Source: Progne subis subis
Taxonomy: Eukaryota; Chordata; Aves; Passeriformes; Hirundinidae
Length of the DNA stretch: 64,000 nucleotides
Direction: 5' to 3'
Assembly (NCBI GenBank): GCA_022316685.1
Contig: JAKJHU010000066.1
Location: forward strand, 3,761,140-3,825,139
Of this stretch, positions 49,770 to 62,794 are shown piece by piece; the first letter of the stretch is position 1, and every line of letters starts with the position of its first letter. Both the position numbers and the translations under genes were made by a program. The notes beneath the pieces were generated by a model. The model searched no databases and was not told where the DNA came from. It was given only the letters and a program-made list of their open reading frames with translations.

Positions 49770-49830
49770 GTAAACTCAGAGCTTCAAAATGCTTCACAAT
49801 CTAAAGAACCCTCCAAGGAGGCAGATTCAC
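49770..49830 (+). mobile_element. Doubtful MIR-type SINE remnant
   Basis: 'AAAATGCTTCACAATCTAAA' followed by 'ACCCTCCAAGGAGGCAGATT' weakly recalls the GCTTTACAA and GAGGTAGG parts of MIR. This is low-confidence similarity only. Confidence 0.25.
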
Positions 49831-52064
49831 TTATTGAAGAGAACAAAAAAGGAAAATACACTCAAGATCAACCTGATCTGTCTCAAGGGCTGAACGGATG
49901 GTTCTGCTATGCCAGTGGGTTTGAGGGGTTTTACATCAGATGATGAAGAAGTCCAGAAAATGCCAACATCATTCAACCTTCAGCCTTGGAATGCAAATTG
50001 GCTTCCTCCCCGCAATTCCATGACCCGAAGACCAGAGTCCCATGACTCCTGATGGAGCACCAGGCATGGCTGTGCAGATGGAGTGCAGCTACACACCGCC
50101 CTGCAGACCCAAAGGCTTCTGTTGCTTCTCCAGATTGTGTTTTCCCACTGACTGCTCATATTCTGCCCTACTAGGAAGAGGTGGGAGGGAGATCCAGGGC
50201 CTACATGATTTGGATTTCCCCCAGGTAAGCCATTCAAAGAAAACACACTGCAGCAATTTGATCAGAAAGAATTGTCATGCAGGAGTCCCCCAGGATGGGG
50301 ACTGGGAGGTCACTGCCAGCCAACTCACTTACCCCAACTGTGTCATACATCCGGCAACCCCTCAGCTAAGGAACACTATTCCAAGAGGATTTTCTTCCAT
50401 AGAAACACCTCTTCTTTTTCTCGCAAAATCATCTCTAGCAATTATTAAAATTAGTTAACCGTTTCCCAAAGTCGCAAACTGCAGACTAAAACCAGAGCTG
50501 CCCAAAAACCTTCCAAACACAACGATTTGCAGTGCAAAGCACCAGTTGCGTGGAACTGTGCTGACTTCACCAAAAAGCTCTATAAAAGGCAACAAGATTG
50601 GCCGGCAGGCCAGTCTGTCCAGCTTCCTGCCAGGCTGCCTGCCAGCCCCAGGGTGGGTACTCCCTGGTCCCTAATTCAAAAAATAAAAATCAGCTATGAG
50701 AAGGCTTCCACGGGATGGGGACTTTGCTTCCTGTAGCTCACTTTTTAAAATAAATGTTGCACAGGTGTGCGTGTATGTGAGAGGAAGGCACGAACAGCTC
50801 TGCTGTACACAACAAGAATGGCTTCTCAACAACAGAAAAATTTAAGAAAAATTGTATTTTGAAAGACAGATGCCATTGCTAACAGCACAGGAGGGAGATG
50901 ATGAGACATCCCTGCGTAAATCTGTGAGTGGGAAGACAATGGCAAAGAAATCCAAACAGCAAGACGATAAATCAGAGGTGGGGAATCCCTGTCTTATCCC
51001 TTCTGCAGCGTGCATGCAGCTATTGTATTTAATTAAAATAAATTACAGCTTGCTTGTGTACAGCCTGCAGGGCTTTTAACACCCCTGAACGGAAGCACAG
51101 GGATGAGCAGCCATCCTTCAGGAGCTCACTCTCGGCGTCTCCAGACGCGGAATGCAGATGCTCTGTCACAGCACAGGCACAGCAGGGCTGACGGATCAAG
51201 GCAGAACAAAAAGCCCAAAGAGTTTTGCTTTTACACCATGCACTTCCTCAGCTCCATCCCTGGGATTCTTGCCAGGATGCTGGTAACGTTTTAAATGGAC
51301 AACGCAGAGCTGCCCAGCAGTGTGGCAGCTGCTTCTGAGCACGGATGTTGCACTGGAGAGGGGCTTCTTCTAACGGCAGTGATTTAACACTATAAAGTGA
51401 ATTTCTGCAACACTTGGCTGAGCAGGATCGATGCATTTTTCTGGTGAACCACTGCAACCACACGCTCTAAAATCACTGCTTGAATTCACTTCACGTATTT
51501 GCAGCAGCAGCACCTGAGAAGAACATCCCCCTGCACTGAGGTTCACACTCACTGTGGCCCAGTTTGACACAGGAACATCAGTCCTGCACTTCTGAGGACC
51601 AGGAGGTGAGGAGGTGCACAGGTGCTGAAACACTGAGGATGCTGCAGAGAACATTGATACCCTAGCAGTGTTTTTGGGGGATGCCAAGTGAGTTTTCAGC
51701 ATCACCCAGGTCAGCCGCCCACACAGTGCTCCAGGCTCTGGCTGATTTCTCTGGAAGATCAGCCTGTGAAGTTGTTACACCAGGAGGTTTAGAAACTCCA
51801 GGCTGCTGATTACAGCGAAGAAGGGAACACCTCTTGACAAACCATGTCCCTAAGGGAATTAGGGACACAGTGTACACAACAGGACTCTGGATTTGGAGCT
51901 GCTCAGTGAATGCTCAGATAGCAGAAAGGATCAGTTAAACACTGCCCTTGAACAGCTGCAGAATCCCAGTCAATCCACAGCATTTGGGGAAAAAAAGAAA
52001 TTTCTATTTATTCTTGTCCTTAGGAAAGCATAAGTGAGGAGGAAATGGATTTTAAGTAAGCTTA
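49831..52064. other. Unique noncoding sequence
   Basis: Nothing recognised. Plus-strand frame 50,042-50,458 (138 codons) overlaps a minus-strand frame of 88 codons, is Cys/Ser-rich, and has no domain that I know. Confidence 0.5.
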
Positions 52065-52250
52065 GCGAAGTCCATGATAATACTAATTCAAGATTTTCAA
52101 GTGCTTTACTAACAGCAAGTAAAACACAGAGATCTCTGACAGGAGAAATGAAGCAGGAAAATGCAAAGCAGCTTGTCCAAGCTTATGCAACAGATGAGAA
52201 GCACAAAGAACACACAGATCTCCGTGCTCCATCTCTGTGTCCTACCATTC
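52065..52250 (+). mobile_element. Probable MIR-type SINE remnant
   Basis: 'CAAGTGCTTTACTAACAGCA' then 'GAAATGAAGCAGGAAAATGC' and 'CAGCTTGTCCAAGCTTATGC' recall MIR blocks AGCGCTTTACTA, GAGGAAACTGAGGCA and GTGACTTGCCCAAGGTCACA in the same order and roughly the expected spacing. The copy is strongly diverged. Confidence 0.45.
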
Positions 52251-54086
52251 TTTCATCTTAAAAACCTAAATCCATTTTGCACTCCAACAAGGTTTTCCAC
52301 ATAGATTTAAGTGTTAATTCTGGGCTACATAGACTTTCTTTTTTCCTGATGTGGTATCTCACCCATTATCTCCTCCTCTGTACACATACATTATAAAAGG
52401 AAATAGTATTTCAGAGCCAAGAAAACAGGAAAAAAGAAGTCCTAATTTTTATCTAAAGGCAAATTCCTTTTCCTATGGGCATACTGAATACAGATTTGAA
52501 GCAGCATTCCTTCATCTTACAAAGAGAGAAAACACTGCTTGGAAACTATGAAAACTGAAATTGCTAAGATGCTACTAAATATATATATATATTTATGATG
52601 CTTCTATTTCCCGCACTAATATCATGTATAATGCATTTTATGTATTATCTCTTCAGATGCAGATACACTTCACCGCAGGCAGAGATGAGGCAATTATCCA
52701 AAACACTGACAAACCATCCCTTAGCCCCATGAAGTGCAGTGAGTAACACAGATCACTCCAGCACACAGCTCATTTGGCACAAGGACTGCTCCTACAAAAA
52801 AACACATGAAAGGTTCTCAGCATCCATGGTGGTGCCAGAATTTTCTGTTGTAGAGCCACCTCACCACAGAGACAAGGCACAAAAAGGAAATCTAAGAACT
52901 CATTTTAGCAAGTTGCTCTTTTTCTGCAAAGCACACATTAAACTTACAGGTACTTTCACATCTGACATAAATTAAAAGCCCTCTTTTAAAACCAACTTGT
53001 GTTTTTATGTTTCTAAGTCATCTAGAAGACAGCACTGTCAAATGGAGAGTTTCTCTTTGAACACCCTCTGCTTGTGTGAATGGCTACTCCTCTCACCTCC
53101 AATACCACTGACCTCTTTGGGTTTGTCTCCTTTTATACCATCCAAGACCTTCTCAGAAGAAAAGGGACACCTGAAGAGGAAAACGGCTTTCTTTACCCTT
53201 GCTGTCTGTGATTTTCTTTTCAGACCCTCCTTCTCATTCAGAGTAAAGGGGAATATGCTCCAAGACACCTACTTGCTCAGAATGAGCTCTTCCTGAGGTC
53301 AGGTGTCAGGCTTTTACTGATGAAGAGTTAAAATATTAGTATTTATTGTTGTACCTGAGATCTGAAGCAGCCCTGGTGCCCTCACGCCACAGGTACAATA
53401 TGACTGACAAAGCCACTTTGTGGAAGGTACATGAGTTAGAAGAATGCTTTCTCAGCCAGTAAAGACCTTCTGATGGACCGTTCCCTTTTAAGACCAGCCT
53501 CACACAACCTATCAACCAACCATTTAAACAGGGCTATAACAGAAAATACTTCAACAAACCTAAATATGTCTGTGTGCATGGTACAAATGATTTTTCTCTG
53601 TAAGACATGAACTAGAATCCAAACAATGCCATGACACAGCGTACTCTTGTCAAGATCCTACAGGGCAGATGGAATTCTGGAGTCCATCTTTTAGAGGTTG
53701 TTGTCTATCGTGACTGTAACAAAAGTAATTTTGGACCATTTTAAAGGACATCATTGGAAAAATGAAGGTTATGCCTTGCAGTAAAAGTGCCTGATCAAAA
53801 CGCATAGTTAAAATGGAATTATCTCTTGGCAGGTGAAGCCTATAGGAATACAAGACTCCCTTTTCCAAAACAAATGCAAGAGATTTAATCTAATCTTACA
53901 CATTAATCTGCTGTAAACTTTGGGGAAGCTGCAAAGCTTTACTTCCTGTTCTGAGGCAGGAAAGAGAATCAAGAATGCCAGATCCCAAAGCCTGATCATT
54001 TTAAAGAAATGCTTATGTGAAGAACTAACTCCGGAACTTACTGCTGTCCTCAGTATGAAACATAAAGGACAATTCAAGTATCATAA
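52251..54086. other. Unique noncoding sequence
   Basis: No gene is seen. A short (AT)n lies at 52,579-52,592. Overlapping frames at about 52,997-53,296 are chance-like. Confidence 0.55.
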
Positions 54087-54238
54087 AAAGGCTTGGATTT
54101 GAAAGGATATTAAAGATAATCTTGAACCAACCCTCTGCCATGGGCAGCAACACCTTCTACTATCCCAGCTCCAAGCCCCATCCAACCTGGCTTTGGACAC
54201 TTCCAGGCATGGAGCAGCCACAGCTCCTGTGGGCAACT
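54087..54238 (-). mobile_element. CR1 LINE 3' fragment, antisense
   Basis: 'AAGGCTTGGATTTGAAAGGA', 'CCCTCTGCCATGGGCAGCAA', 'CTACTATCCCAGCTCCAAGC', 'CCATCCAACCTGGCTTTGGA', 'GGAGCAGCCACAGCTCCTGT' and 'GGGCAACTAT' form the antisense 3' end of CR1. The expected continuation after GGGCAACCTGTGCC is absent, so the copy is cut off near 54,238. Confidence 0.92.
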
Positions 54239-55200
54239 ATAGAGGCTGCAACCATACCTGACGCTCAACTTGGAAAACATCCCAGAAAGAAACCAGCAGT
54301 AATACACAGAGATACACACTTTAGGTGAAGGGATACCATCTCTCCTCAAATCCCTCTCTAACTTGCTGGTTATTTACCTGGAACTCCAGATGTCCAGAGT
54401 TTTGACCAAAAACACATCTCCTTCCTCTTTGCACACGTGATGCTCTAGATGAGCTACTTAATACACCGAACTTCTCACGGACTCTTGGTTGAATTCCCTC
54501 CTTGCCTGCTCCCAGTAAGCAACGATCATTTTTATACAGCCTTTTCCAGGTGTCAGAAAGCCACAAGGGGTTACATAATGCATGACCACCCTGCAGAGAC
54601 TGATAGACCAGGTATCACTACTTAACCACCCTCACATACCTAAAAATTTATTAAATCAACCTCTACGCCAAGGACGGCACCAGCCCCACCCTCAGGTGCA
54701 AATGGAAGAGGAAATTAAGCAAGTCTTGGGTAATTTCATTGGTATTTTTATATGAATTTTGACACAGACCTTTTTTTAAAATGAAAAGTTCCATTACACC
54801 ATGACAAATCTTTGATTCTGGCTCAGCATTTCTCAGTGATTTAATACCTCTAACAGAAAATTCACTGTAAATGAGCAAGTAATGAACAAGGAACGCTGGA
54901 GAGCTCACCAGAACAAATGCTGGCAACTTCATTATCACTTCCAGCACTGACCACACTTATTGCAGGGAAAAAGTTGACCTGGTTAAAGACTTTTCCATTT
55001 CTATCTATGATCTCTCAGGGAATGTGCTAAGGAAACGACTGTCCTACTGAATCATTTCAAGAATTTTACAGCCAAGATGATTTATTACCATAAAATAGGT
55101 CTTGGAAACAAAGATATTTGAGGAGTCTCAATAGCTATTAAATCATTGTGGAAAACATGATGCTGAAGGAATTGCAGATGCCTGACACATATTCTACCAC
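54239..55200. other. Unique noncoding sequence
   Basis: Nothing recognised. An 81-codon minus-strand frame (54,321-54,566), rich in Arg, Gly and Gln, has no known relative that I recall. Confidence 0.5.
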
Positions 55201-55281
55201 TTTTTAGTTGTTTTTTTTGTTGTTGTTGTTTTTGTGGGTTTTTTTGTTGTTGGGTTTTTTTTTTGTTTTGGTTTTTTTTTA
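55201..55281 (+). repeat. T/G low-complexity tract with (GTT)n
   Basis: About 80 bp of T-runs broken by G, including TTGTTGTTGTTGTT. This is simple sequence. Confidence 0.92.
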
Positions 55282-57318
55282 ATATTGAGTGTCTATAAAA
55301 AGAAACTCTGCCAAATTACTTAAAAACTTTTCTGACAGAAAAAAAAAATAAAAAGAGAGATATAGGTATAAATTAAAATGGCATCCATAAAAGTAAAAAG
55401 CAATTGTAACTAAAACACTCCACAAAGGCTGTTGGAAAAACTGGAGTCACCAATAATTTCAAAACCTCTGCATTAAAAATATACTTCTCACTTAGTAAAC
55501 AAGCTGAGATGTATTTTGCAGAGTTATAGATATTTCAGAGTTGAGTCAACAATACACTGAAAACCCCACATCATCTTATAATGAGTCCAACTTACTAGCT
55601 GGTGTGAAACCAGATTGAGGATCACCTTGGGTTTTGTTATTACAACTGCAATGGAGATGTTGTTATCACTTAGAACATGCTCTGCTCAAGACAGTTGGAA
55701 GCATCTCTCTTTAAAATGTGTATTGAATACTACAAGTGAACCAGAAAGATGGCCTGTAAGGCCTGCTATGCAAAATACCACTGAGGAACAAGCTGCTCTC
55801 TTGACTAAAATGGAAAAACTCTTGTGCTAAACCTTCCACTAGACCAGGCTGCTCCACGCTCCATCAAATCATGAACTCTTACAGTACCCAAGTAAATGTT
55901 TCATATATACTCCAAAATACTTAGCCAAAATACAGCAGCCTCTAAGGCTCAGGGTTTTTTTTACCCCAGCTGATACTACAGACAATACTAACAACTTTCG
56001 GAGGTCAAAATCTCTTTCCAGCCCTTCTTGCCTTCAGACCTCTCCTCTTCACATCCCTGGATCACCACAGCTACAGCAGCAGCAATTAAAACACAACCCA
56101 GCTTTGAACTCCTTTGTGCTCCAACACAGTGATGACAAAGGGAGAGAAAAGATACACCTTGTGCCACTCTCATTGAACCACATGGCTCAAAACCAGGGAA
56201 CCCAGGCAGTTCCACAAACTGCACTCACAAAGCAGGAAATGAGGATAACTAATGGCCTTTATAATTAAATGGATGTCTTATAGAAAAGCTGACCAACAGT
56301 CTTACAAAATAGGAAAATGATCATTCCTCTTTGGCTTACATTTTGTGTCATCCTGGTTCACTAGTGCAACTCAGCCACCGTTTCTTTTTCTGCAACACAA
56401 CAAAGAAAACAAATTCTGTTATTGAAAAAAAAAAGTATTTGCTTGAACTGACGTTTCTCATTACATGGTTAAGTAATGCTTCAAGTTTACTGCTTGCTTT
56501 TAGTCAACACTGGAAAATATTTCCATCCTTCTTGTCTGTTTCTCTGCTTCTGATTGCCAGAGTATTCATGTTACTTGAAACTGCTCTATCAAGATAAACC
56601 TTGGAGACTGCTTGGCGATTTGAGCACAACACTGACAAACGAGAGATGAAATTCCAAAACCTGCTGCAGAGTTGACCGAAGAAATTCCTTGTAGCCTCAG
56701 AGAAAGTGAATAAATATTTTATTTAAAAGGATCTAATTGCTCAAAGATATCTTTGACTTTTTGTATCTGTGAGCGTTCCTTGTTGGCCTCCAGCACCGAA
56801 TTCAGAGAGGTGATGACTTGCCCTTGGTTTGGGGTCATACCTGTGTTCCAGGCACCCTAAGACACTTCAGTGGGAACTGAATATTGGAAAGGTTGTTCCT
56901 TATGTCTTGCTCTGTGCTTTGGATTCAAATCCATAGAAATAGAGAAATTATATCCATACCTTACTGGGAACTGAAGCAAAAAAAGAGCAAGCAACCAGAA
57001 AAACAAACAGAAAAATCTAATAAGTAGAGTTATGAGAGTATTGTCCTGAAAAAGAATGCTCTGATGCTACATTCTCTATTTAACCACATAATTAGTAAAC
57101 TTCCAGCAGAAGTAGCAAAAAAAAATTCCTCATTCCCTTACTAGGCTAAGTAGCGACCTGGAAGAACTATCCAAATCTCCATGAAGAAGAACTGGATTGC
57201 TCCAGATAATGGAATAACCAAATAACTGGGGACAGAGTGGAAAATGAAGCACAGAACATCTCATCGCTCAAGGTCAATGCAGCTCTTGTTCTGCTGAAAA
57301 TGGTAATTTGCAAGGGGG
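55282..57318. other. Unique noncoding sequence
   Basis: No exon, RNA gene or interspersed repeat is recognised. Frames are under 95 codons. Confidence 0.55.
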
Positions 57319-57361
57319 AAAAAAAAAAAAAAAAAAAAAAAAAAAGAGAGAGAGAGAGAGA
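57319..57361 (+). repeat. Poly-A tract followed by (GA)n microsatellite
   Basis: About 27 A are followed by roughly eight GA units. A 94-codon frame through it (57,237-57,521) has a Lys-rich and Arg-Glu stretch from this repeat and is not a gene. Confidence 0.93.
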
Positions 57362-59060
57362 TGGAGAGAAGAGGACACTAGTCAGAAAGAATCCTGACTC
57401 TGGCTACGCTTTGGTGCCAGGAAGGGATAACAAAGCAACCTGTAAACGCCAGTGTGGATTTGTCAAATTCTTCCCTTCCCAACAAGTTAGAATGCCCCAG
57501 GATACACAAATACTTCAGTGATCACCAGGGTCACCTGAGCATGGCCGTTTTCATGCCATGTCATTCTCCCAAAACAAAAAAGGATTATTGATTTGGATAA
57601 AAATATACATCCAAAGAATAAAACTTAATTGTTCTCAAGTGATCACCCAGGTCTTAGCATGTGGCATCCAACCTTCAGCACCAGCAGGACCCCAACACAT
57701 TCAGAAAAAAATCTGAGTATCTCATTAATTCATCAGACAACTATGCACAGAAGTGTTTTCTTAATCCTAAATTCTAAAATCAATATGAAATAAATACATG
57801 TGTGATTAGGGGGTATGAAATCATCAACTTGTTTATAAGGGGCACAGTTAAACTTCAAGCTATTTAATTTATCAGAACAATAGAGCTTTACGAAGCATGT
57901 TTTTCACTAACGACCTGGACACTATTTTTGTTATTTCTGCCTCTAATATGCACAGCCAATATTTGTGGTTTAAAAAAAAAAAAGGCGTTTCTTCCTCAAA
58001 ATGTTGTTGTGCAGGAAAAAAAAAACAATCAAGAAAAAAATTTTTAACTCGGAGTACAATCAAATATACAAAGGAAAACCACACAAGTACAGATTTCATC
58101 ATACTCCTCCAGATTTTAAATAGATCAACATATTTTGGAGATGGGTGTGATTTTATGCGAGCTGTGCCCCTTTAAAATTGGCAACTACATTTAATTCAGT
58201 GCTGCCTTATTCCAAGTTCCAAACTCCAGTTGAAAATAGATCTCACAATGGAATCCTACAGCTGAATATACTCTGGGCGAAAATTAATACTTTAATTTAT
58301 TCCAAATTCATTTGCATGACAGTATATCATTAGTATATACAAAAAAATACATATTATACCAACAGAGGAAAATTTCAGTGCAAACAGTGAAAGAAACTCA
58401 CATCCCACCAGGGAGATGAGCTTGAAACTTGAAGCAACAAAGCTGCTTTATTTCTGAGAGACAAACACATAAAAAAGAACACCAAAAAGAGCTGTGAATA
58501 GTCTAGATTGTCATTTTAAAAAATACCACGTGACCTTAAAAAACCCACAAAACAAATACCATTTCTTGCATGCCAGGTATCTCCGAAATAGCTAAAATGA
58601 GCCACATGGACAATCAAGTGCAGACTAAAAATAACTGATGTAACACAGCTCACGTACAAAGCAAAGTTTTCTTACTTCACTGATTAACCAGTTGAAGAGG
58701 AAAGAAAACACACACTCACTTTGTAACTCCATCAACCTTGTTGTCCTGGAGACAATTCTCCTACAAGAGAAGTACTTAACTGCCAAAACATCTTCTGCTA
58801 CTACTTTTCGGGTTTTTTCCTTCCCCTGCTTCCCTCTCTGCAGTGCTCTCCACGTTTGATAAGCAGCCAGTACCAAACCTAACCCATCAAATGGCACAGA
58901 AATCAGATCTCTTGCCCTTAAGAGGAAATAGGTAATTCCATTTGAGTATGCAGCACTTAGGGAACACCAGGTTTGCACAAAGGCTATGGAACGGACTCTG
59001 CAATTTTGTTGTTGCTGCCGTTGTTAAAATGTCCTGAATTAACTGAAATTTTAATTTTAG
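57362..59060. other. Unique noncoding sequence
   Basis: No gene is recognised. The minus-strand frame 58,625-58,978 (117 codons) has mixed composition and a GTGAGT donor-like motif on its strand, but no known family. A-runs lie near 57,971 and 58,017. Confidence 0.45.
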
Positions 59061-59318
59061 GAACTGGCCTCAAGTTGTGCTAGGGGAGGTTTACATTAGA
59101 TATAAGAAAGAATTTGTTCATGGGAAGAGTGGTCAAGCACTAAAACAAGCAGCCCAAGGCAGTGGTGGGGGCACTATGCCTGGAAGTGTTAAAGACAACA
59201 AAAAAAAATGGATATAGCAACTGAGGACATGGTTGGGTGGTGAACATGATGGGGCTGGTAATCTGATGGTTCGATTTAAGTGACTTTAAAGACCTTTTCC
59301 AAGCCAAAAACTCCATAA
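59061..59318 (+). mobile_element. CR1 LINE 3' fragment, sense, second subfamily
   Basis: 'GGCCTCAAGTTGTGCTAGGG', 'GGTTTACATTAGATATAAG', 'GGGAAGAGTGGTCAAGCACT', 'CAGCCCAAGGCAGTGGTGGG', 'CCTGGAAGTGTTAAAGAC', 'GGACATGGTTGGGTGGTGAA' and 'AAAGACCTTTTCCAAGCC' match the CR1 variety with GGCAGTGGTGGAGTCACC and CATGGTTTAGTGGTGAAC. It is moderately diverged, and the octamer tail is lost. Confidence 0.9.
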
Positions 59319-60308
59319 ATCCACATAAATCAGCAAACCTACAGAGTGAACTCAGCCTTCCTTCTTCTTCCTTCTTCACGTGCCCAAGTACCTGGGGTGA
59401 GAGTCCTTTCTCATCACTCAACAGCTCTGTGGTAGTACAACAAGGTAATGAACCACAAAAAAAAAAAAAAAAAAACAACACCAAAACTTTTTTAGGTTTT
59501 ATGGCTATTGTCTGTGCTTAGAAGGGAACAGAACTTTCAAACACAGGTCTTGGCAATTTATGCCACATTGCTGGCCACAAATTTAAAAAACGCTTCAGTG
59601 CCCCAGTACTGAAAACATTTGTGTCCGCCCTTTCTTGGTTTAGAATCCTTTTTTGAAACTAGAAGATAAAACTTAATTTTAACCTTTGTATGAAATAAAA
59701 ACTGGGTTTAGAAACCAGGTTTATCTAGGAAACAGCAGGTTTGTTTCAGACCACAACTTTACTCTCCACATCTCCCCACACATGGCTCTTTTTACTATGT
59801 AGCCTGCTTGGGTCAGACACAGCATTTTGGCCTTACCTAAATTGGTCCAATCCACTGCAACAAATATTTATAAACTCCTAAATTCTTAATTTCCCAACTA
59901 CCAGTGTTTTAAAAAATTTGGCACCCGAGCATCTCAGTCAGCCTGCTCACACACACTGCCCAGACCTGTTTTCCAGTAAAATGCCAGAGTCTGCACCTGT
60001 CTCAGGTGGGAAAAAAATCACAATTCACTGTTTTCAAATGAAACCGTTTAATTACCAAAGTTATTCCCACAGCAAGCCCAAAGGGATTTTGGTTCCTTCA
60101 GAACCATGATTAAATGTAGTTATACACAGGAGTTCTATTCAGGGTGGTATCTCTGATTCATAATCTTCACTCTGCTAAGGAGACTTGAGTTTTCCCTTGA
60201 CTTCCTCCAGTTTCCAACGTATTCACAAGGTTTATTCATGTTCCTTAGCAATAGTGGTTATCCATCTTTCTCTAACTTAGATTTTCATATAAACCCTATC
60301 TAACTGCT
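59319..60308. other. Unique noncoding sequence
   Basis: Nothing is recognised apart from an A-run at 59,457-59,475. Confidence 0.55.
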
Positions 60309-60469
60309 GACCAGAGAAGCTGTGGCTGCCCCAGCCTTGGAAGTGTTCAAAGCCAGGCTGGACAGAGGTTGGAGCAACCTGGTCAAATGGAAGGCGTCCC
60401 TGCCCATGGAAGGGGGGTGGATCAAGATGATCTTTAAGGCCTTTTTCCAAACCATTCTGTGATTCTAAC
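60309..60469 (+). mobile_element. CR1 LINE 3' fragment, sense
   Basis: 'GACCAGAGAAGCTGTGGCTG', 'TTGGAAGTGTTCAAAGCCAG', 'GGTTGGAGCAACCTGGTCAA', 'GTCCCTGCCCATGGAAGG', 'GATGATCTTTAAGGCCTTTT' and 'CCATTCTGTGATTCT' mark the CR1 3' end. Another CR1 in opposite orientation begins 180 bp downstream. Confidence 0.94.
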
Positions 60470-60649
60470 AGGCTTCTACATTGATTTTAAACTGCATCCT
60501 TGTATCTACTTTTCAAATGACTTATATTTAATATATCAGTGTGACACACGGGTTTGTTTTCCCTTTTCTCTTGTGATTTTATTCTAGACATTGTAAACCT
60601 TTAAGTCCCTGTGTATCCTCTGTATTTCTTTTAAGCATCTTCTGGAGAG
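60470..60649. other. Spacer between oppositely oriented CR1 fragments
   Basis: 180 bp of unique A+T-rich sequence. Nothing recognised. Confidence 0.6.
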
Positions 60650-60760
60650 ATCACAGAATCATAAATGGATTGGGTTGGAAGGGATCTTCAAGATCCTCCA
60701 GCTCTTACCCCTGCCATGAGCAGGGACACTCTCCACTAGGCCAGGACCTACCCCTAGACC
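60650..60760 (-). mobile_element. CR1 LINE 3' fragment, antisense
   Basis: 'TCACAGAATCATAAATGGAT', 'GGGTTGGAAGGGATCTTCAA', 'CCCCTGCCATGAGCAGGGAC' and 'CACTCTCCACTAGGCCAGG' form the inverted CR1 3' end, including the octamer-like tail. It is truncated at about 60,760. Confidence 0.9.
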
Positions 60761-62794
60761 AGGTCGTATGTCTAGCTGGCAAAATTAGCTGAAATCCCAA
60801 TTAATCAGGACCTGGAGTCACTACCAATAAACAACCTACCACTAAGAGACCCAAGAACTCAACCTCACAGTCTTCAGCTACCTGTGCAAACTGCCAGTTA
60901 GGGATTAAAATTTCTCATCTCCTCCACTACAGATCCAGTTGCCTCGGCAGCATTTTACTGCACAGGCTCAATAAACACTCCATGTGTCACCAAGCAGGCA
61001 GTGAACATCCACAGAAGTCTGTCTTAACACGTCAAAGATGCAGGGATTTTCAGCATCCCATCCCTCATACCATGTATGAGAAAATTCAACAGCAGAGACA
61101 GAGAGGAGGAAGGTATTTGGAAACTTGGTGCATACGAGCGAATTTAAGATTATGAAAATTGTGGTGCCTTACAGTAGCAGGGCTGTTATACGCGTTACAA
61201 ACACTGAATTCTGTCAAACTATTTCCAGTAAATGCGGGTGGTTTTGTTTTTCCCCCCCACCTCAGTACTAGAAATTCCCAATGCATAGTAGAAATCGTTA
61301 TATTCTGCACTTTCTAGCTCAAACAAGGACCAGGTTTTACGAGCCAGCTTTTAGAGTGTTTAGACCCTCCCTTCTCTGGTACAGAAGCACACTGATCTCA
61401 GGCTGGAAAAATATTTCTTATACTGATTTTTTCCTTCTTATTTGAGGCAAAAATTCCGAACCATAGCAAAGCTTTTGCCTTCTGCTGCCACTGAATACCA
61501 GTTGCTGCACAAGTAAAACAGAAAAAGGCTGAAGTTATTTTAAAACAGCTACTTTTCTCTACTTAAGTGCTTAGCTTTCATTAGTTGACTACGTTATGGG
61601 TGGGAAATTAATACCCAAAGTGATGCAACCACCAATACCCCTGAGTAGGGCAGCGGCAACAAGTGAAGGAAAAAAATTTGCAGGGTAATGTAAAAACATA
61701 ATATGAAAGGTAGAACAGTATTATTAACTGAGGAGAAAAACCCATAAAACAAACACAACAAAACAACACCCTCCGATGATTCTTTTTAGTCTCAGGCAGT
61801 ATTGCTACAGAATACCTAATAAAGGCGACACAAAGAACTACTAAACCATTTATTAATTACTTGAGGCTATTTTTCATTTTACTACTTCACTGCAATTTCC
61901 ATTAGCATGGGAAATTGTACCATTTTTTCCCAAAGAGATATTTCCAGCGAAGTCAGTGTGGATTCAACAAGACCAGGACCATCATATAAATAGAAATCAG
62001 AAAACTGTATTTCCATAAGAAACCGCTCCGATTTATTGGATTAACAGGCACTTACTAGTGACTCACGCTGACACAGCCTATAGTAATCCAATCTATCTGA
62101 GATAAGAATAAATTCAAAGGAAACCTTAAATTTAGAAAATCACCTCTGTGGCTGCACACATAGCTGGCTTTATTACACAAAATCACATTAAGTGTTCTCT
62201 CCAAATGGGAGGACAAATAAATTAAAAGCTATATTCTAGCAATTTTTTTTCCCTGAGTGCAGCATGTCCTTAACAGAGGTAGCTGTCGCACTGAGCATAA
62301 TTAGAGAGGGATAAGAGAGCCCTGTGTGGAAGTGCCTTGTGGAACACAGCAGTTTTCCTGTCCTACAATCCCACAGGAATATGCTGTGCTAAACAAAGTG
62401 GGAAGAAGAAAAGCCACCAAGCCACCTCACCTTGTCTCAGGAGAATTAAGGCATTATGAAATCTACAGTGGCAGCCACCATTTCTCCTGCATGTACACTG
62501 GTTTTTACCATCCAGGATTTCTTGGGGAACTCTGACTTATCTCTAGGGGATGTTACAAAATCCTAAGAAACACTGAGGTGTTCTGGCTCAGCACACTGAA
62601 ACATCAATGCTTTCCTGAAACCCTGAAGGATGCATTCACAGCTCTCACACCTCCTCTAAAACATGGCAGCAAGTAGGGAGCTGGGATGGAGCTTATTACT
62701 ATAAATACTCTTCTGCAGTGATAAAAGAATTTTTACCTCTTGATACTGCCATGAATAGCAACAGTCTGTAAAAAAAAGGTATTATTAAATATTA
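60761..62794. other. Unique noncoding sequence
   Basis: Two kilobases in which I recognise no exon, RNA gene or repeat family. Frames are 74 codons or less. Confidence 0.55.

Noticed and set aside
50042..50458. 138-codon plus-strand open frame
   Set aside because: It overlaps an opposite frame and has no recognised motif or coding signature.
57237..57521. 94-codon frame with a Lys run and Arg-Glu repeat
   Set aside because: The charged stretch is only translation of the A-tract and GA microsatellite.
59270..59290. tRNA T-loop-like GGTTCGATTT
   Set aside because: It lies inside a CR1 fragment, where it corresponds to the GTTGGACTCGATGATCTT block. No cloverleaf surrounds it.
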